A stretch of DNA of 64,000 nt from Synanceia verrucosa. Taxonomy: Eukaryota > Chordata > Actinopteri > Perciformes > Synanceiidae. Each line of letters starts with the position of its first letter. Within the stretch, counting starts at the first letter, position 1. The notes beneath the pieces were generated by a model, which worked only from the letters and a program-made list of their open reading frames with translations, was not told the origin of the DNA and did no database searches. Below are positions 9,103 to 23,714 of this stretch, piece after piece. The position numbers and the translations under genes were made by a program. The stretch lies in assembly GCA_029721515.1 (NCBI GenBank), contig CM056563.1:11046454-11110453 (forward strand). Reading direction: 5' to 3'.

Positions 9103-9349
9103 TGCAGTGCAAGAAGCAGAGTGAAAGAGAAGAGCAGCTGAAAATGTATTTCAATCAGGACAGACTGATAAGATGAAGAGACAGCTGGAGGTGTGAAGTC
9201 AAGTCAAGACAATTTATTTGGGTGCTTAGGTAACGAGGGTGGAGCGAGAGGCTAGTGGGAGAGCTGGGAAGAGGCTTGGACGTGATCTTAGAGAGATAGT
9301 CTTCCTGTCTGAATTTTCATTTAGCTCCATATAAAATCTAAAACAGTGT

Positions 9350-9360
9350 GTATATATGTA

Positions 9361-9438
<78 letters not shown>

Positions 9439-9446
9439 TATATATA

Positions 9447-9504
<58 letters not shown>

Positions 9505-9519
9505 TATATACACACACAA
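9350..9519. repeat. (TG)n(TA)n(CA)n compound microsatellite
   Basis: Alternating purine-pyrimidine tract of about 170 bases with inverted symmetry (TG-TA-CA-TA-TG-TA-CA). It can form hairpins and is prone to assembly error. ORFs here are artefacts. Confidence 0.95.
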
Positions 9520-9921
9520 GTTATTAAATGATGTCATTCCTTGTTTAAAATATTTAATTTATTTGGCTGTAATTTGATTTACACACCTCAATATTTAAAT
9601 CTATAGGCTAAGGAAAAAAATAAGAGAACGCTGAAAGTGTGTGAACATATAAATAGATCTTATGAGACTACAGTGCATTGAAAATGTTGGTTTTTATTAA
9701 AACCACAACTGAAGTATTAGAATAACAGGACTGAATGCAGAAAAAAACAGGTCTTGAACACATGGTGAAAGAAAACACTCTGTATTCAAAAAAGACATAT
9801 TGGGAAGTTCAAACAACATAAAATTAAAAATCAGCCATCTACTAACCCACCCTAGGGTTAATGAATTTAAGGCGAGCAGTTGCACTGAATTTCGTTTTAA
9901 TGGGAACAAGTTGTTTTTTGT

Positions 9922-9927
9922 TTTATT
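9922..9927 (-). terminator. poly(A) signal for dnaaf5
   Basis: TTTATT on the plus strand, AATAAA on the minus strand, 56 bases beyond the dnaaf5 stop codon. A second AATAAA occurs near 9692-9697 and could serve a longer 3' UTR. Confidence 0.6.
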
Positions 9928-9982
9928 GTCAGCATGTTGTTCCAGGTTGTTCATGAATGTAAGTAAAAGTCAGTTGTTTGAC

Positions 9983-10158
9983 TTAAGGCACAGGCTTGGC
10001 GTCACTCTCAGGACACTCTGCTGGGGTCTCAGTGGGCAGTGAGCTCATGTGCTGGAGCAGCTGGTCGCAGTAGAGAGGATTACGCTGTTTGCAGCTCACT
10101 GCTTCCACCTCCCTCTTCAGCAGTGCTGGATGGACCGAGCTGCCTTTCTTCAGGACCT
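9983..10158 (-). CDS. dnaaf5: dnaaf5 exon 13, terminal coding exon
   Basis: Acceptor GTGTCCAG; codes Arg-Glu-Val-Glu-Ala-Val and Tyr-Cys-Asp-Gln-Leu-Leu-Gln-His, equivalent to the human C-terminus, then a short acidic/Pro tail ending at TAA (9983-9985). Confidence 0.95.
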
Positions 10159-13100
10159 CTGGACACAAACAGATGCAAACCACACAAGAGTCAACAGGGA
10201 AGCTGACAAAGGACATACTCCAATAAAATCAGAACATTCTGTACCAAATATTTCCTCCATAAAAAACTTTTTGGAACTTTAAAATCACATGAAATGTCAT
10301 TAATGTTGTCATCTAACTATAAAGCCAATAAGTGTATTTCCTGAAACACTCTTACTTTAAGCTTTGTTCTTCAGAGGAGACTTCATTTTATACCTAATCT
10401 TAATTTGTCAAAGGAGTCGATGATATATATTTTCCTGCTCAGCTGTCTTTTTTCATTCTTCCTCCAGGTGAATTAGTCTCCATGAAACACTGAAGAGTTT
10501 CTCTCTAACATGGTATTAGTATGGACACACTGCTGCTTGAACTTTCCTGTAACAACGTCAAAAGACGCCAGCAGATGGCAGTGATGATGCAGGAGCCCTT
10601 TCCTTCCACTGGGAGGCGATAATCCTCTGTTCAATCTCTTCCTGCCACTGCTTCCCACACCTGCTGATTTGCAGAAGTATATTGAATTTCTGGAATTGCG
10701 ATCAATGGCTCAATGCTTTGGAAACCACAATGCAAAAGTGCTCCTTCTGCTCCAGTGGTGACATGCAGTCAAGCTGGATGAGTTAGCTCATGTGCACTCC
10801 TCATCATCCGATACCCGTCTTTGTTCTTCAAGGAGATGGAGGGGACTTTTAGCTTTTGTGTATACTGTGCTCAGATGGGATGGAGGCAGTGGGTGGTGGG
10901 ACTTTGAATTAAAAGGAGAACAATGACGACTTGTCAGAAGTGAATTTTATATCAACAGTCTGCGTGATTGAGCAGGTAGCAGCTGTGCTGCCAGCATGGT
11001 GGGATTACCAGGGTGGAGGACTGGAGGGATGAGAGATGGAGGGATGAGAGGCATTGGGGGGGTGCTGTCCGTCATGCTGTCAGGACATGCTGCACACATC
11101 AAGCCACTTCACAGATACGCGTTTGAAATCCGAGAAGCATAAGAATGGGATCAACTATTAAAAGGAACAAAGAAAGATGGAGAGGAAGAGGAGCGTGAGG
11201 ATGGGAAAAAGAAAAGAAAGCTTCAAACAAAGTCGTGGCATGGGAGTGGAAGAATTCTTCCACATTTGTGGAGCAGGCGGGTATGGGTGCTGTCAGATAC
11301 AGACGATCACTCAGCGAGATGTGAGGTCATCTCATTTCACAAAGAGGCTGTCTATGAATCTACTGAGCTTCATGGAGATCACAGCTGGCTCGTGTTTTAT
11401 ATTTTTACATGCTGACACGCTCTCTGAGGCTGCTAAACACATACAATGCACTTCTGTCTTTAGTGATGCATTTTGACAACTCTGCAAATAACCTGATGGC
11501 GAAGATACAGTTTTACCTGGTTACAGCTGTTATGTTACATATTCAGCAATATTCAATATGACATTTTTTTGTTATTGTCAAAAACTTCCATGAGAATATC
11601 AACAAAGTGTCTTTCAGTACTTTCTGTCTGAGACTCTCAGGCCCAAATTCATTTGTTCCCACTGAAAACACATATCTTTAAAAACACATTTGATTTGAAA
11701 AGTATAGCGAAGATGGCATCGCAGTTTTCAAACAGTCAAACAGGATTAAATGGTACATTTGCTGAGTGCTATTTTCAGCTGGGGATTTGTTCCCCTAGTA
11801 TTTTCAGCAGCAGGATGGTGTATGTGGGATCGAATCAAAAATAAACTGCAGAGCTCATATTCATTGTAATAAGGGAACATGTTACCTGGTGCAACAGTGT
11901 GGCTCACTGATGTGTTTTTGAATGACAATGAGCTCTGCGGCACAGATGAACAACATCCTTCAGGCTTTGACATCAGGCTAACTCTTTTTAGAAGGATCAT
12001 TCCTTTTTTTGTCTTTTCATACCTTTGTTCACATCAAGAAAAATATATAATAACACCACACTCCCATCCATTCACTAGTGTCAGAGCATAAATGTAAATC
12101 ATATTATCAAGAATAGGTTGAGACAGCGACAACATCCTCAAAAAGGATGTCTTTCATGTTTAAACTCAGAAAATACAGATGTAATCTTTTTCAAAGCAAA
12201 GCCTGAAACGCAACATGCGAAATCACTCAACTGCAAGAAATACAGACGTACAGTACGTGGGCGAAGGCTGGTTCATAAAGTTGATTTACATGTGTTATTC
12301 TGCCTTCTGCGTCAAGGTTACAGACACTTTGATAACCAATGGAAAAGAAATGCTTGCTGTCCTTGGAGAGCTCTCAAAAGTGGTCTCGCAACACTAGAAT
12401 TCATGGTATGGAAGCTATTGCTGCATCTGGCGAGTGTGTGAACGCTTTCCTTTTTTTTCCCCTCCTTTACGTGCCGCAGCCGTCTGTGGATGAGAGATCC
12501 TGTAGAGAGAGGCCTCTCTGGCTAAAGCGTCAGCACTCACCTGTGTCCTGTCAGAAGAAATGACAGCTAACAACCATGAGAGTGGGAGAGAGTGAAAGTC
12601 CAGAGGAGCTGAACCTTGGTCACACAAACGCGCACACACACACAGTGCGCACACACACAACGCACAGATAGAGGACAGAGGGACTAAGGTGAGAGGACAG
12701 ATGTTGAAAGGTGTTTGCCATTAGCTCTTCTGTGTTGGGGAGAGATCTGCCACAGGAACAGCCCAGTCTGCCCTCAGGGGTGTTATACACATATTGGGAC
12801 GTATTGACCTGTGATGTGTCTCTCTCAGGCGGGTGCTTATCCATATCTGGATCTTGTATTTCACTCTCGAGAGCCAATCCCCGTTCAATCCCTGGAGGCT
12901 TGTGTTGGCAGGAGGAATTGCTTGAGCTGCTTTCTGTGATGAATTGTGTGGAAAATAAGGATAACAGAGAGCTTTGAAATAAAGTACGTGGGGAATCTGC
13001 TGGCAGCGGGCCATAATAATCTGGTGTTTGATAGGGGATACCCCCAATTCCTCTTGTCCTTCTGGGAGTGTCTCAGACACAGCAGGCTGGTCTGCAGATC

Positions 13101-15528
13101 CTCATGGCTAAATTCTTCTTTCATCGACACTTCACTTTCACTGCCTTTACAATCTGCATCTGTATGTTAGGTGTTTATGAGATAATCACGGTAATAGGTC
13201 CAGTATCACATAATCATTTCAAGACACAGTACATGCACATGTTATGTATCATGAACAACACTTAGAAAAGCCAACTAGAAAAAAACAGTCATGATTAATA
13301 GTCAGGACTCACAAAGACTTGAGGGAAAAGCTCTGGTACATTCCACATTGAGTAAATCTGAAAATATTTTTGCCCACCTTACGCACACAAGACCCAGACT
13401 ACTTATTCATTTGCAGATGCAGCTTTATATTATTACACATCATTGTGTAATCTTACCGAGCACTTGGTCCTGGATCGAGCTGTCGGGGTCGTCCAGGTGC
13501 AGCAGGAGCTGCTGGAAGAGGAGCTGCAGATGAGGAGCACAGAGCTCAGTGTTGTAGTCTTTGGTCAGGCTGGACAGCCACAGCCCGAGAGTCTGCAGGG
13601 CGACGCAGCGCACCTCCTCACTGCTGTCGTCCAGTCGCTTCAGCAGCGCTGTGGAGGATAGACGCCACCAACAAAATATAGATTAGAAACAGAAACAATT
13701 CTCAAGAATTGGCTGTTTTTTTTTCTCTCCTTACACATTTTCATCATCTGACATCACCAGTTATTGTTCTATTATGTTCTATTCTATCTATTATGTTTCT
13801 CCATACAATATTTGTGAACTGTGATTATATAGAATTAATTGTACATGTACATTACAGCATACAGTGTGCATTTCTGCGTCTGCGTTCTTCACATACCGGG
13901 GTAGATCTTGTTTAGGGCCTCAGGGTGCACACTGGTTCCAATGAGTCGGAGTATGGTGGACAGTGAACGACAAGCTAAGAGTCTGCTCATCTGAGAGTCC
14001 TCTTCCAGGGCCGACAAGACCTGCGGACTCAGTTTGTCCTCCAGACACAGCAGCTACACACAGAAAAATTGCATATTAAAAGGACTGCCCATAAGTTTAA
14101 TACAGTTCAAACTCACTAAAACCAAATCAGTTTCCAAAAAAGGTGTAATAAAGTCTCTCATACAGGTAAAAAAATTGACTCCTCTATTAGAAAATCCTCT
14201 AATAGAAACTAGAAATGTGTGCTTCTGGTTCATTAAACACCCCTCAGTATCAAAAATGAGAACTCAGAAAGACAAGGCTGGTTGAGGAGAGTATTAACAC
14301 AGCCCCAGAAAAACAGTTTTGCTTCAGATATTCGTGTTGATTTATGTGTTTTTGTACCAAAGTGGAATATGACCTGAAGCATGACAGATTCTCATCAGGT
14401 CTGGCTCACTTTATACAGACACAGGGGCATGGAGCCCAGCTTCAGAAGTACAGTGAGGACTGATGTTTTTATCACACCAACACATGAGAAACAGAGGAAA
14501 TGGACAAACAAGGTGAGGCTGAGTCCTCAGACCTGCAGGCCAAGAGGTAATGGCTAAAACCTCTGTCACCCCGTCTGTTTGCTATCGAAATTGCTCAGGC
14601 GAAACAATAAAAAAGAAAAAAGAAAGAGGAGGAGCATTTGGCAGAGAAGTGATCCGGCATTACATCAGTGACGACGTGAGGGTGCCAAGTGTAACTGGAG
14701 CTGCTAATTGTTTTCACAGGGAGTTGTGAGGAAACAATGTCCTCCTAAATGAAAGGCTGCTCAATTTGCCCACAGAAACAACACACAACCTACTGTTGCT
14801 ATACCCATCAGGACATGTTGTTTATTTCTCCTCTACCTAATTTTAACCCAAACCTTAGAGATTAACACCACTCTGTTTAGTCACCACTTTTCCAAATTTT
14901 CTATTCCTGTGAGGACATTTGGGTGCCATTAAATTCAAAGTTAGATCGCACACCTACACCCTCGCTCACCCCTGCTGTTTGCTTTGCCTTGTAGTTAAAG
15001 ACGTGTGACTAGAGGAGGTGTGTGAGCTGGTTTTAGCTGGTCAGTCTGTGCACGCAAGGGCCAACACAGCCAGATGTGCGCATGTCTGAGCACACATACT
15101 GTAAAACCGGGCACATGCTCCGACAGGCAGGTGCAAGGACACGCCTTGGCGATAGTTCCTACGTACAACAAGGACCTGGAACAGTGGAAGCATTGTTCCT
15201 CAGGGACAAAGGTATGTGAACCCGCTTGCCCCCACGAACACCTGCTACCTGCTGTGGCCAAACTCTGTCAGCCTTGCGGAGAAAGATGGCAGATAATATA
15301 TTTTCCTAAATGTCCAAATGGGACATTCAATTTTGCTGTGAGATGGACAAAACAGTAAAAGTCAGCTCCTGGTGGATTAAAAGCATGCACTACTGGATCT
15401 CTCCCTCTACAGCTGAGTCAATAAAAAGAGTTCAGATCAGGAGTACGTACTGCTGGAGACCTTTCATATCCGTTGTTCGCTCCCAATGCTCATGGGTCTC
15501 TTTAGCACAGGTGGAAACATATGTAGCC

Positions 15529-15573
<45 letters not shown>

Positions 15574-18537
15574 ACCTGTCCAGGTGTGACAGCCTCTCCA
15601 TGCAGCAGGGCCAGCAGACAGCTGAGGGCTGAGGTGCGGACAGCAGCAGCGGTACGGCCTGCACGCCACACCAAGTTAGGAAGTAAGACATCACAAAGGA
15701 ACTTCTCCGACACCTCACAGAAATGCCTAGAAGGAGGCAAGAGTGACAATATAATGGAGACAGAACAGGGACAGTGAAAGACAGTTCTATTGCCTCATGT
15801 AGGAGACCAATGACATCTGTATAATTACATAAAGCTGCAAGCAATAGCCCCTATTCTGGGGACAAGTGAATGGTGATAGCTGCTGGGAAATGCAACTGCA
15901 ACAAAATGACTATGGTGCAAGCATTTTCCCACATTTCATATGAAGCAGGAGGGTGGAGGGGGCAGTGGAGAAGCAGGAAGAGAGGAGTGCAACATCTGGG
16001 TGTCCTCCTCCCTTCTCCCCCCATTTCCATACTGGCTGAGGCCCTCTGACATCCTCTCACAGATGACCAGAGGCCACCAGTTCTTGTAGGTGCCTGCTGT
16101 GCCTGGCTGTTCAACACACTTGTCTTTTTTTTTTTTTTGAAAACATACTGTAATGTTTCAGTGCCAGTAGGGGGAGACTGTGTGCCATTAATCCAGCCAA
16201 CATTAGCTCAGCCTCTTCATCTCAACAGGTGGTGAAAGCTCATGGAGAACAACGCCAGGAGATGGAAAGCCATTTTTCCACGGAACAGGGATGATGTCCA
16301 ACGTTAAAGAAGACTAGAATTTTTTACTTTTATATCTGTGTGCACACACACACATACGCATTTCTGGGGAATTTTGTCTGTACACCCCATGGGTTTCTGT
16401 GTGTGCTTCTGTGTTGATTGCGAAGGAACTGCAGAGCAAACAACACACTCTCATTCTCTCACAGCAAAGCAGGACATATACAGCTAGACAAGTAAATGAG
16501 CTTGTTTGCAAAAATATTTTATCTTCCTATCATGAACTTGTTCTACAAATTTCAAATTCAAAGGACTGAGTCAAACTATTTTTTTCATTTCACACGTGAA
16601 TGAGAGTGTAGAGGTGAAGTCTTGTTTCAGCGATACAGGGTCATTTCAGATTCATGCACAATTGGTGCCTCATTTTTCTCGTGTCATGTTACTGACAGGC
16701 TTTATAACATTTTTAAGGGAAAACACATTTGGAAGAATAGGAAGCTTCACTCCAAGTTGGAATTAAGACAAAAGATGGATACCTTTTGCAGTTCACACGT
16801 GCATCAGCGCATCAGCGTCTTATCGCCTCTCTAAGTGGTACACGATATTTGCCGCCACATCCAGAGTAAAGAGGATGAACTTTCACACACCACCTTCTAC
16901 TTAAATTTCACATCCACCTTTTTGATCACAGCTCACAGACCCACATGAAACAAAGACGTTATGTGTGTCTGTGGATGAAAGGCACTCGCATGTACACACG
17001 CTTACTTTTCCTTTCTGCTTGTTCCATGCCAAGCTGTCATTATGTCATTTTGGTTGTAGAACAAAGAGCAGAGGTTTTCTCTATGACTATCATTGTCCTC
17101 TTGGTGACATATAGCGTGTGTGTGTGTGTGTTTGTGTGTGTGTGGGCTACAATTTACTGAGGAAGACTTGGGCTATAAATCATGAATGGAGGGGAAAAGA
17201 GAAACATGAATAGAAATATTATGGCAGACCGCATCGCACAGCCCCACGTGCGGTGCAGTAAGTTAAGCATTTGTTTGAAACCTTTTGAAGGTGTAACATG
17301 ATTTCTGTCTCCTGATGGTTCTGTGATTACAAGAGATAGAGCTGAGGCATGAGAGAAGCGTTAATAGCACAGGTGGTCACACTGGGAGTGGGGAAGAGAC
17401 AGAGGCTCCTTTTGTCTAATATGCACTTTTAAGGATAAAATAATTGGATGAAAGCTGAAAGCAAAGTTCCAATTTCCATGTTCTTTGGCAAAGGTGTCAG
17501 AATGTTTTGGCTTAAGCACACATCCTGTTGTTTATGCTACATTATTAACTGACAAGGACATTATTCTGTCTTACGTTCTTTACACTGCTGCCAGGCTCCT
17601 GCCAAAAGCTTACTAAAACCTTGTATTAACCAACGGAAACACCTACCAACCCCTTATGGACCTTCTGGCAGTGGGGTTAGGGTTAGTTGCAAGCTGCATA
17701 GATGTCTCCATGGCAACCCCATGGCCAAGGTTTTCCTTTCTGATTGACAGCAGCAGCTGCCATGAGGGCCTCAGGCTTAATGCATTCCCACAGATTAGAG
17801 GGAGCCTGGAGCCCGGCTTGGAGGCTGCACAGCTGAGGACTCGGAGGGGATCCTGTAGGGTGAGCAGGGTGCCCACAGATAGAATCTCCTGTCTGGGTGT
17901 CACACATCCTTGTCTTTCTTCATTCATCAGTCAGTAAGCATTAAAAGGTTTTACACTGAGGAATGATTCAGATTTTGTCTTCTTGAATGCTGCAAAGTGA
18001 TTCCCCAATCTGAGTTTGATACTCCAAACAAACCATGTTAGCTCAAGAGGCAAATTTGTATCATTTCTAAATTATAATTAACTGCATCATACCTGAAATA
18101 TATCCCCATCATCTCTCACATGGAATAAACTGCAAGTCCTAAAGAAGCTGATGAGGTTACAAGGACCACATGAAAATTATGTTTTTGTATGTGGCTGTCT
18201 CTAATTATGGTCCCTTGTGGGTGCGGTACTAATTTAACTAAGTTAACGTGAGGTCAAGTCTGAAAATACGAGCTGTGCTAATAACGACGACTTGGAAAAC
18301 TCAGAGTAGGCAAACCCAAACAACTACAGCTCATCATGACACCATGCAGTGATGAAAATAGCTGTTGTGTGCGTCTCTCACCCCTGGGAATCCAGTGTGT
18401 TGGTTGCATCAAGCAGCAACTTAGCAAGCATTGTGAAGATGCTCATCCTCATCTCTACATCTCTGTCTGGTTGAAGGCAGCTGAACAGCAGAGACATCAG
18501 CTGGCTCACAAACTCCCCAATCACTGGACCTATAAAA

Positions 18538-18573
<36 letters not shown>

Positions 18574-20358
18574 ATTTTACAATACTTTTTTGGGCACTGG
18601 TGTTTTTGGCGTGTGTCCCTTTAATTGGACAGTTGACAGTACAAGCACTATTTATAGATAGCAGATATGGGAAGGTGCAACAAATGTGCACGGCCTGAAC
18701 TGAACCAGGAATGCTGCAGTTTTATAGCGTCTTAATCACTGGGTCACCGAACACACCTACTATTGAAACATGATGAGGTTTTAATTGAACCGAATGTGTA
18801 CTCAGTGTCATCTAAGCAGTGCTTGGACCTGGACCATGTTTAAGGCTTCCTAACTATGCCACCTCCCCAGCTCAAAAGTTAAATTACTTAAATTCATTTA
18901 GGAACCACCATTTAGGAACAAGTTTCGTTCTAACCACTAAATACATATAATTGAAAAAAAAACAAACAAAAAAAACTCTAGTGTCCTGTTTTTCAGGGCA
19001 AACAAGACACTTTCATTTTACAATTTCCATTTCAAGAACTAGAGAAAAGGCTGACGCAGACTTCAGACTTGTTTTGTGTTTAGCCCTGACCAGAGGGCCT
19101 CAGTTATTGAGACCTCAATGGACTGGTGAGACAGTGACACAGAGCTCTGAGGAAATGAGACATGAAAAGGTCTTTGTGTGACAGACACTTCTATAGGAAC
19201 ACTCTTTATTACAGGAAAAATGAGAAACTCACAAAGCAAGTATTCCCAGCCCCACTCATGCCCACACACCCACCCACCAACAGTCTGAGTGCATGTTTAC
19301 AGAGCTATATATAGTAATGAGTGCGTAATGACTGATAACAGTGTCCATGCATTCTGAATTGTCCAGACGTGAGAGGAGACAGAGGAAATCCGGACACTGC
19401 CTGAGGGCGGCGGCGAACGTAATAAAGAGATACGAGAGAACAGAGAGAGAGCGAGAGCGAGAGAGAGAGGGAGAGAGAGAGATTTTCTCTGATGGGAAAG
19501 TGTGAATCAAAGGGTGTGTCATTCAACCAGAGGTGCTAGAAGAGACGTCTGCAGGTCGCCACATTACCAACTACGGATATGACAAGGCAGCAGTAGGAAA
19601 TTTCTCTACAGTACACTAATGGAGACACATGCTGACAAACACACAGCTCACTACTGCTTAGAGAGCCTGTCAATGTATTGTATCCTGCCCTTGAGCAAGG
19701 CACTAAAACCCCAGAGAAAGAGGCAGGTTGCTCCAGTCTACACACAGTGGATCAGACATTTTCACCCAAGCTGAAGGACAAAAGACAGAGGAGGAAATGA
19801 GAAGGCAATACTTATTCTTGTCTCTGACAAACACAGATCAGTATATGTTAGGAGGTGATGAGCAAGTAAAATGACCAATTCTCAGTTGTCAAATTAACTA
19901 CCGTCAATTGTTCAGCAGAGGGACAATTTCCCTGAATAGTATACACATCAAACACAGCAGCCACACGCTGTCTGTTCAGCTGCCTGTGATGAAGACCCTA
20001 TGTCCGGTTCATAGACCAAAGATCACATCTGTAGGAATGAAACCTAGGGAAGCTTAGAGCAGCATTCTACATGTACACGCACATGCACGCGCACGCACAC
20101 AGTTGTGTATTACTCAGGTTATGGGGACTTTTACTTTGGCTACCGTGACCTTAACCCTAACCAGTACCTCCATAATCTTAATCCTAGCCCTAACCAAAAT
20201 CTAACCTTATACTAACATTAAATCTTCTCCAAGTCTTCACCCTAAAATGTGATGGTTAACATTATGGGGACATGCATTTAGTCCCCAGAAGGAAGAGGAG
20301 TCCCCACAATGTGACTGTGTGAACAGATATTATGTCAGTAATACACGCACACACGCAC

Positions 20359-20406
<48 letters not shown>

Positions 20407-22098
20407 CTTCAAAGTAGCCTTGATCCAGGGGAAGGTCAAGAACAGGCGGCTGTGGTGCTGTTTGATGTAGTGACCTGCACAGGGATCAGTGAGTGGACTT
20501 AGTATGGACCGGTCAGTTGGCCGTGGGACTGTGTGTGTGAGAGTGACCCAGCTGCCCAGTCAATTAGAAAGAGAAGGCAGGGAGGGAGAAAGAGATGGAG
20601 ATGAAAGTATGGCGCACAGAGGTGCTGATGATGGAGGATTATATGCTACAGAGGGATGTAACGGGAAGTCTCAGCACCAAAGCACAGGGTCACAGCTTTT
20701 TAACCCCTCTCCAAGGCCCAGACACACTGACTGACAAACAGAGGGAGAGACAGGGAATTACAAAAGTAAGTTAGTAAGCCAACTGGTGCTAATCAAGCCA
20801 TGGTGTGTGTTTGACCATGAGCCTCTCTGCTTGTGTTAGAAAAAAAACCTTCCACTGTGTCTCACTGATGGGCATCCATCTTGGACAACAACAATGGAAC
20901 AGCACGCATCCACTGGGGCGTCAAGCAATAAATCATACAGATTTTAACCTTTAATACTGCATCATTTGACAACCCTCATATCCATCAAGTGGTGCTGACA
21001 GTTACTCTGACCACCATTGTAACACATCTGAGAGTGTGGGACTATAAAAAAGGAAAAAAACATGATGCTTTTGCTGCTTCTACAAGTGCAGGTACTTGAA
21101 AATGAAACATCTTGACCCACTGCACACAATTTCAGAAACTATCTGGATCCCTTGTACAAGGGAGAATCTGTGCTGCTGCTGCTGCTTTGACAGCTGCTGG
21201 TTTTGATGTGCTGCCTTGATGATGGATCATGTGCGAACAGGACAGACAGCTTGACGTTTAAAATATGATGCAGCACGTGTCCGAACAAGTCGAGGAAAGA
21301 ATGGCTTCATGAACCACACCATGAAGTCATGTTTAATGAAACAAGATGTAGATTATATAGTCTCACCAATGTGCTGCGGTGAAATGGACCCCAAAGATCT
21401 TGTTCAGACTGATGACTGATGTAGTGATTTTCCCATCATTAACAGGTAATTTAACTGGCAATATCTGGAAACCTCACTGTATACTGTATTGTGTCTCTGT
21501 ATGTGCACACTTCAGCACCTGCTGTATAATCTGGCAACGCCTTGTGCACACTCAGGCTTCACTTCTCACCTGATTGCATGACTATGATATGCAGTTGGAG
21601 TCTCTGTGGGGAGTAACTGGACCAGGTGTTGACAGAAGAGGACAGCCAGTCCAGCAGCTGGCCCATATGTTGTCTATAGAGCTCCATTGCTGAGCCCAGG
21701 CGCTGCACCTCACATAAGCGCTGAACACTCTCCAAGGCCTGCGGCAGAGAGGGATGGGCTTTTAACAGCAATATTCACATAAAATGATATACACTTTAGT
21801 CAAAGAAAAAGACAGAAAAAAATGGATGGAAAGAAGGCTAATGGAAGATTTGATGATGAAAAGCTGAGCAGAGGGTTTGGTGTTCATGTTAATAATTACA
21901 GCTGTTTTCTTGTAATTTCAGGAATTCTTGGGGTCACGCTCACACAGGAGGCACAAACCATCATGTGAAACCATGGGAAGAACAACACTGCAGACATGAC
22001 AGGGTCTAACACATAAAACCACTGAGAAATGAAAACCCTGACAGACACACAGGACGTCACGAAGGCACAGGAACCGCCAGAAACACACACATGCACAT

Positions 22099-22179
<81 letters not shown>

Positions 22180-22807
22180 AATAAAGCTGAGCTGGGAGGA
22201 AAGAGCAGGAATGAGAGATAGGAGAGTAAATAATTAGCTGACTCTTTAGGGCAGGGGAACTGACCTTAAGGGCACTTCATAGTTCCCTTCATAGTCCCTC
22301 AGGGACAGACAGGGACAGAGACAATGTCTGAGTCATGGATCGGCCCCTTCAGAAGAGAGCGAAACAACCCCGAACTGTCCATTGATGGGAAAGACGTGCC
22401 CCTTTTCTGGGAAAACAAGTTCTGCTCTTCCTCTGGGTCCAGGAATGCCCAAGGCCATTCTCACCCTCCCTCTCTTTTTCTTAATCCATTCCCTCTCATC
22501 TCTTCTCTAACACACTGCTTTCTGTCTTTACATACCCACTGATGCAGACAGACATAAACACACACTGGTGGCACATGTGGTGTCTGCTAAGCATCACTGC
22601 CAATCCCTTCCCGCTCTCCTCTCCCTGTCATTAGCCTCCTATGGCAACGAGCAGCGGCATCCGAGGCTCGCTGGCTTCGGATGCCATTGGCCGTTTGTCC
22701 CTTCATATTAAGAAGCCGGCCACAACATGGAAGCTCATCACTGGTATATCACTGGTCTGTCGTGGCCTGAGGAGGCATAATGGAGCCATGAACAGGACAG
22801 GGCCGAT

Positions 22808-22868
<61 letters not shown>

Positions 22869-23674
22869 TAAGAAACACAACTCATCTTTCCCTGTCAGTT
22901 TTTTCCTCCACCGTTCTCCCGCCTCCTGTCAACCAGGACTAGATTTAAAAGTTCCACTCCAAAGGTGCAATTTCAGCTCCCCTGACTAAGTGGGTAATCA
23001 TACAGTTGGCCATGCCCACTTTGAACTCCTACAAACACTGACATTCCTCAAATAACTTTCTTGCTCCATAAAACTTGCTTAGATTTCTAATAAAATAAAG
23101 GATGGAAAACTAAAATTGAAGAGGGTAAGAAAAAAAGAGCTGATTACCAAGGTGAGGTGATATGCTGCTTTTCTCACACTGGACAAAGAGCCAGCAGAGC
23201 TGCAGAGCGGATGGATCTGAGGTGATCAAGCTGTGTTCTCTCACCTTCTCGCTCAGATGTGGCTCAGTGGAGAGGCTCTGGACGGTGACCAGCACCTGCA
23301 GCAGCTGCAGGCTGACGGAGCTGCAGTCCGACTTACACTGATATAGCAGCACATCCACGCAGGCCAGCAGCTGCTCCAAGTACACAACCTGGGAAGAGAG
23401 GTATTGTCACAAGAAGATGCAAAAGCCCATTTCTTTATTTTACACAAGAATATACTGTGAGTGGTCGACAAGATGCAATAAGTCATCTCCAGGCGTAGAG
23501 TGTGTGTGCTGTCATCTCAGCCAGCCAGTGTTGTGCTGAGCTCATGTTTAGACAAAGACTTGCGGCTCCGGCTAATTTCTATGCATCACTGGGATCGTGG
23601 CCTCTTTTCCTGTTTTCTTGCAGCCTGTCATTAGGGCTGGATGGGTGGGGAGGGGTAAGGTAAGTGTGTGTGCG

Positions 23675-23714
<40 letters not shown>

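Larger units (their letters stand above)
8883..9982. other. spacer between cacng5-like exon and dnaaf5
   Basis: This holds a (GA)n tract at 9070-9100 and a large TG/TA/CA microsatellite at about 9350-9519. No further TARP exon was recognised. The last 60-300 bases are the 3' UTR of the minus-strand dnaaf5. Confidence 0.6.
18530..21569. other. dnaaf5 intron 8
   Basis: About 3.0 kb. It holds the (CA)n at the exon 9 acceptor, a GA-rich tract at 19440-19482, a candidate MITE at 20107-20345 and a (CA)n at 20344-20402. No gene recognised. Confidence 0.65.
21739..23244. other. dnaaf5 intron 7
   Basis: About 1.5 kb dominated by two long (CA)n tracts (22087-22178 and 22809-22864). No gene recognised. 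Confidence 0.7.

Noticed and set aside
17671..17692. Telomere-like GGGTTAGGGTTAG
   Set aside because: Only two units; insufficient for an interstitial telomeric repeat.
21896..22181. Cys-Val repeat ORFs
   Set aside because: Reading of a (CA)n tract on the minus strand.
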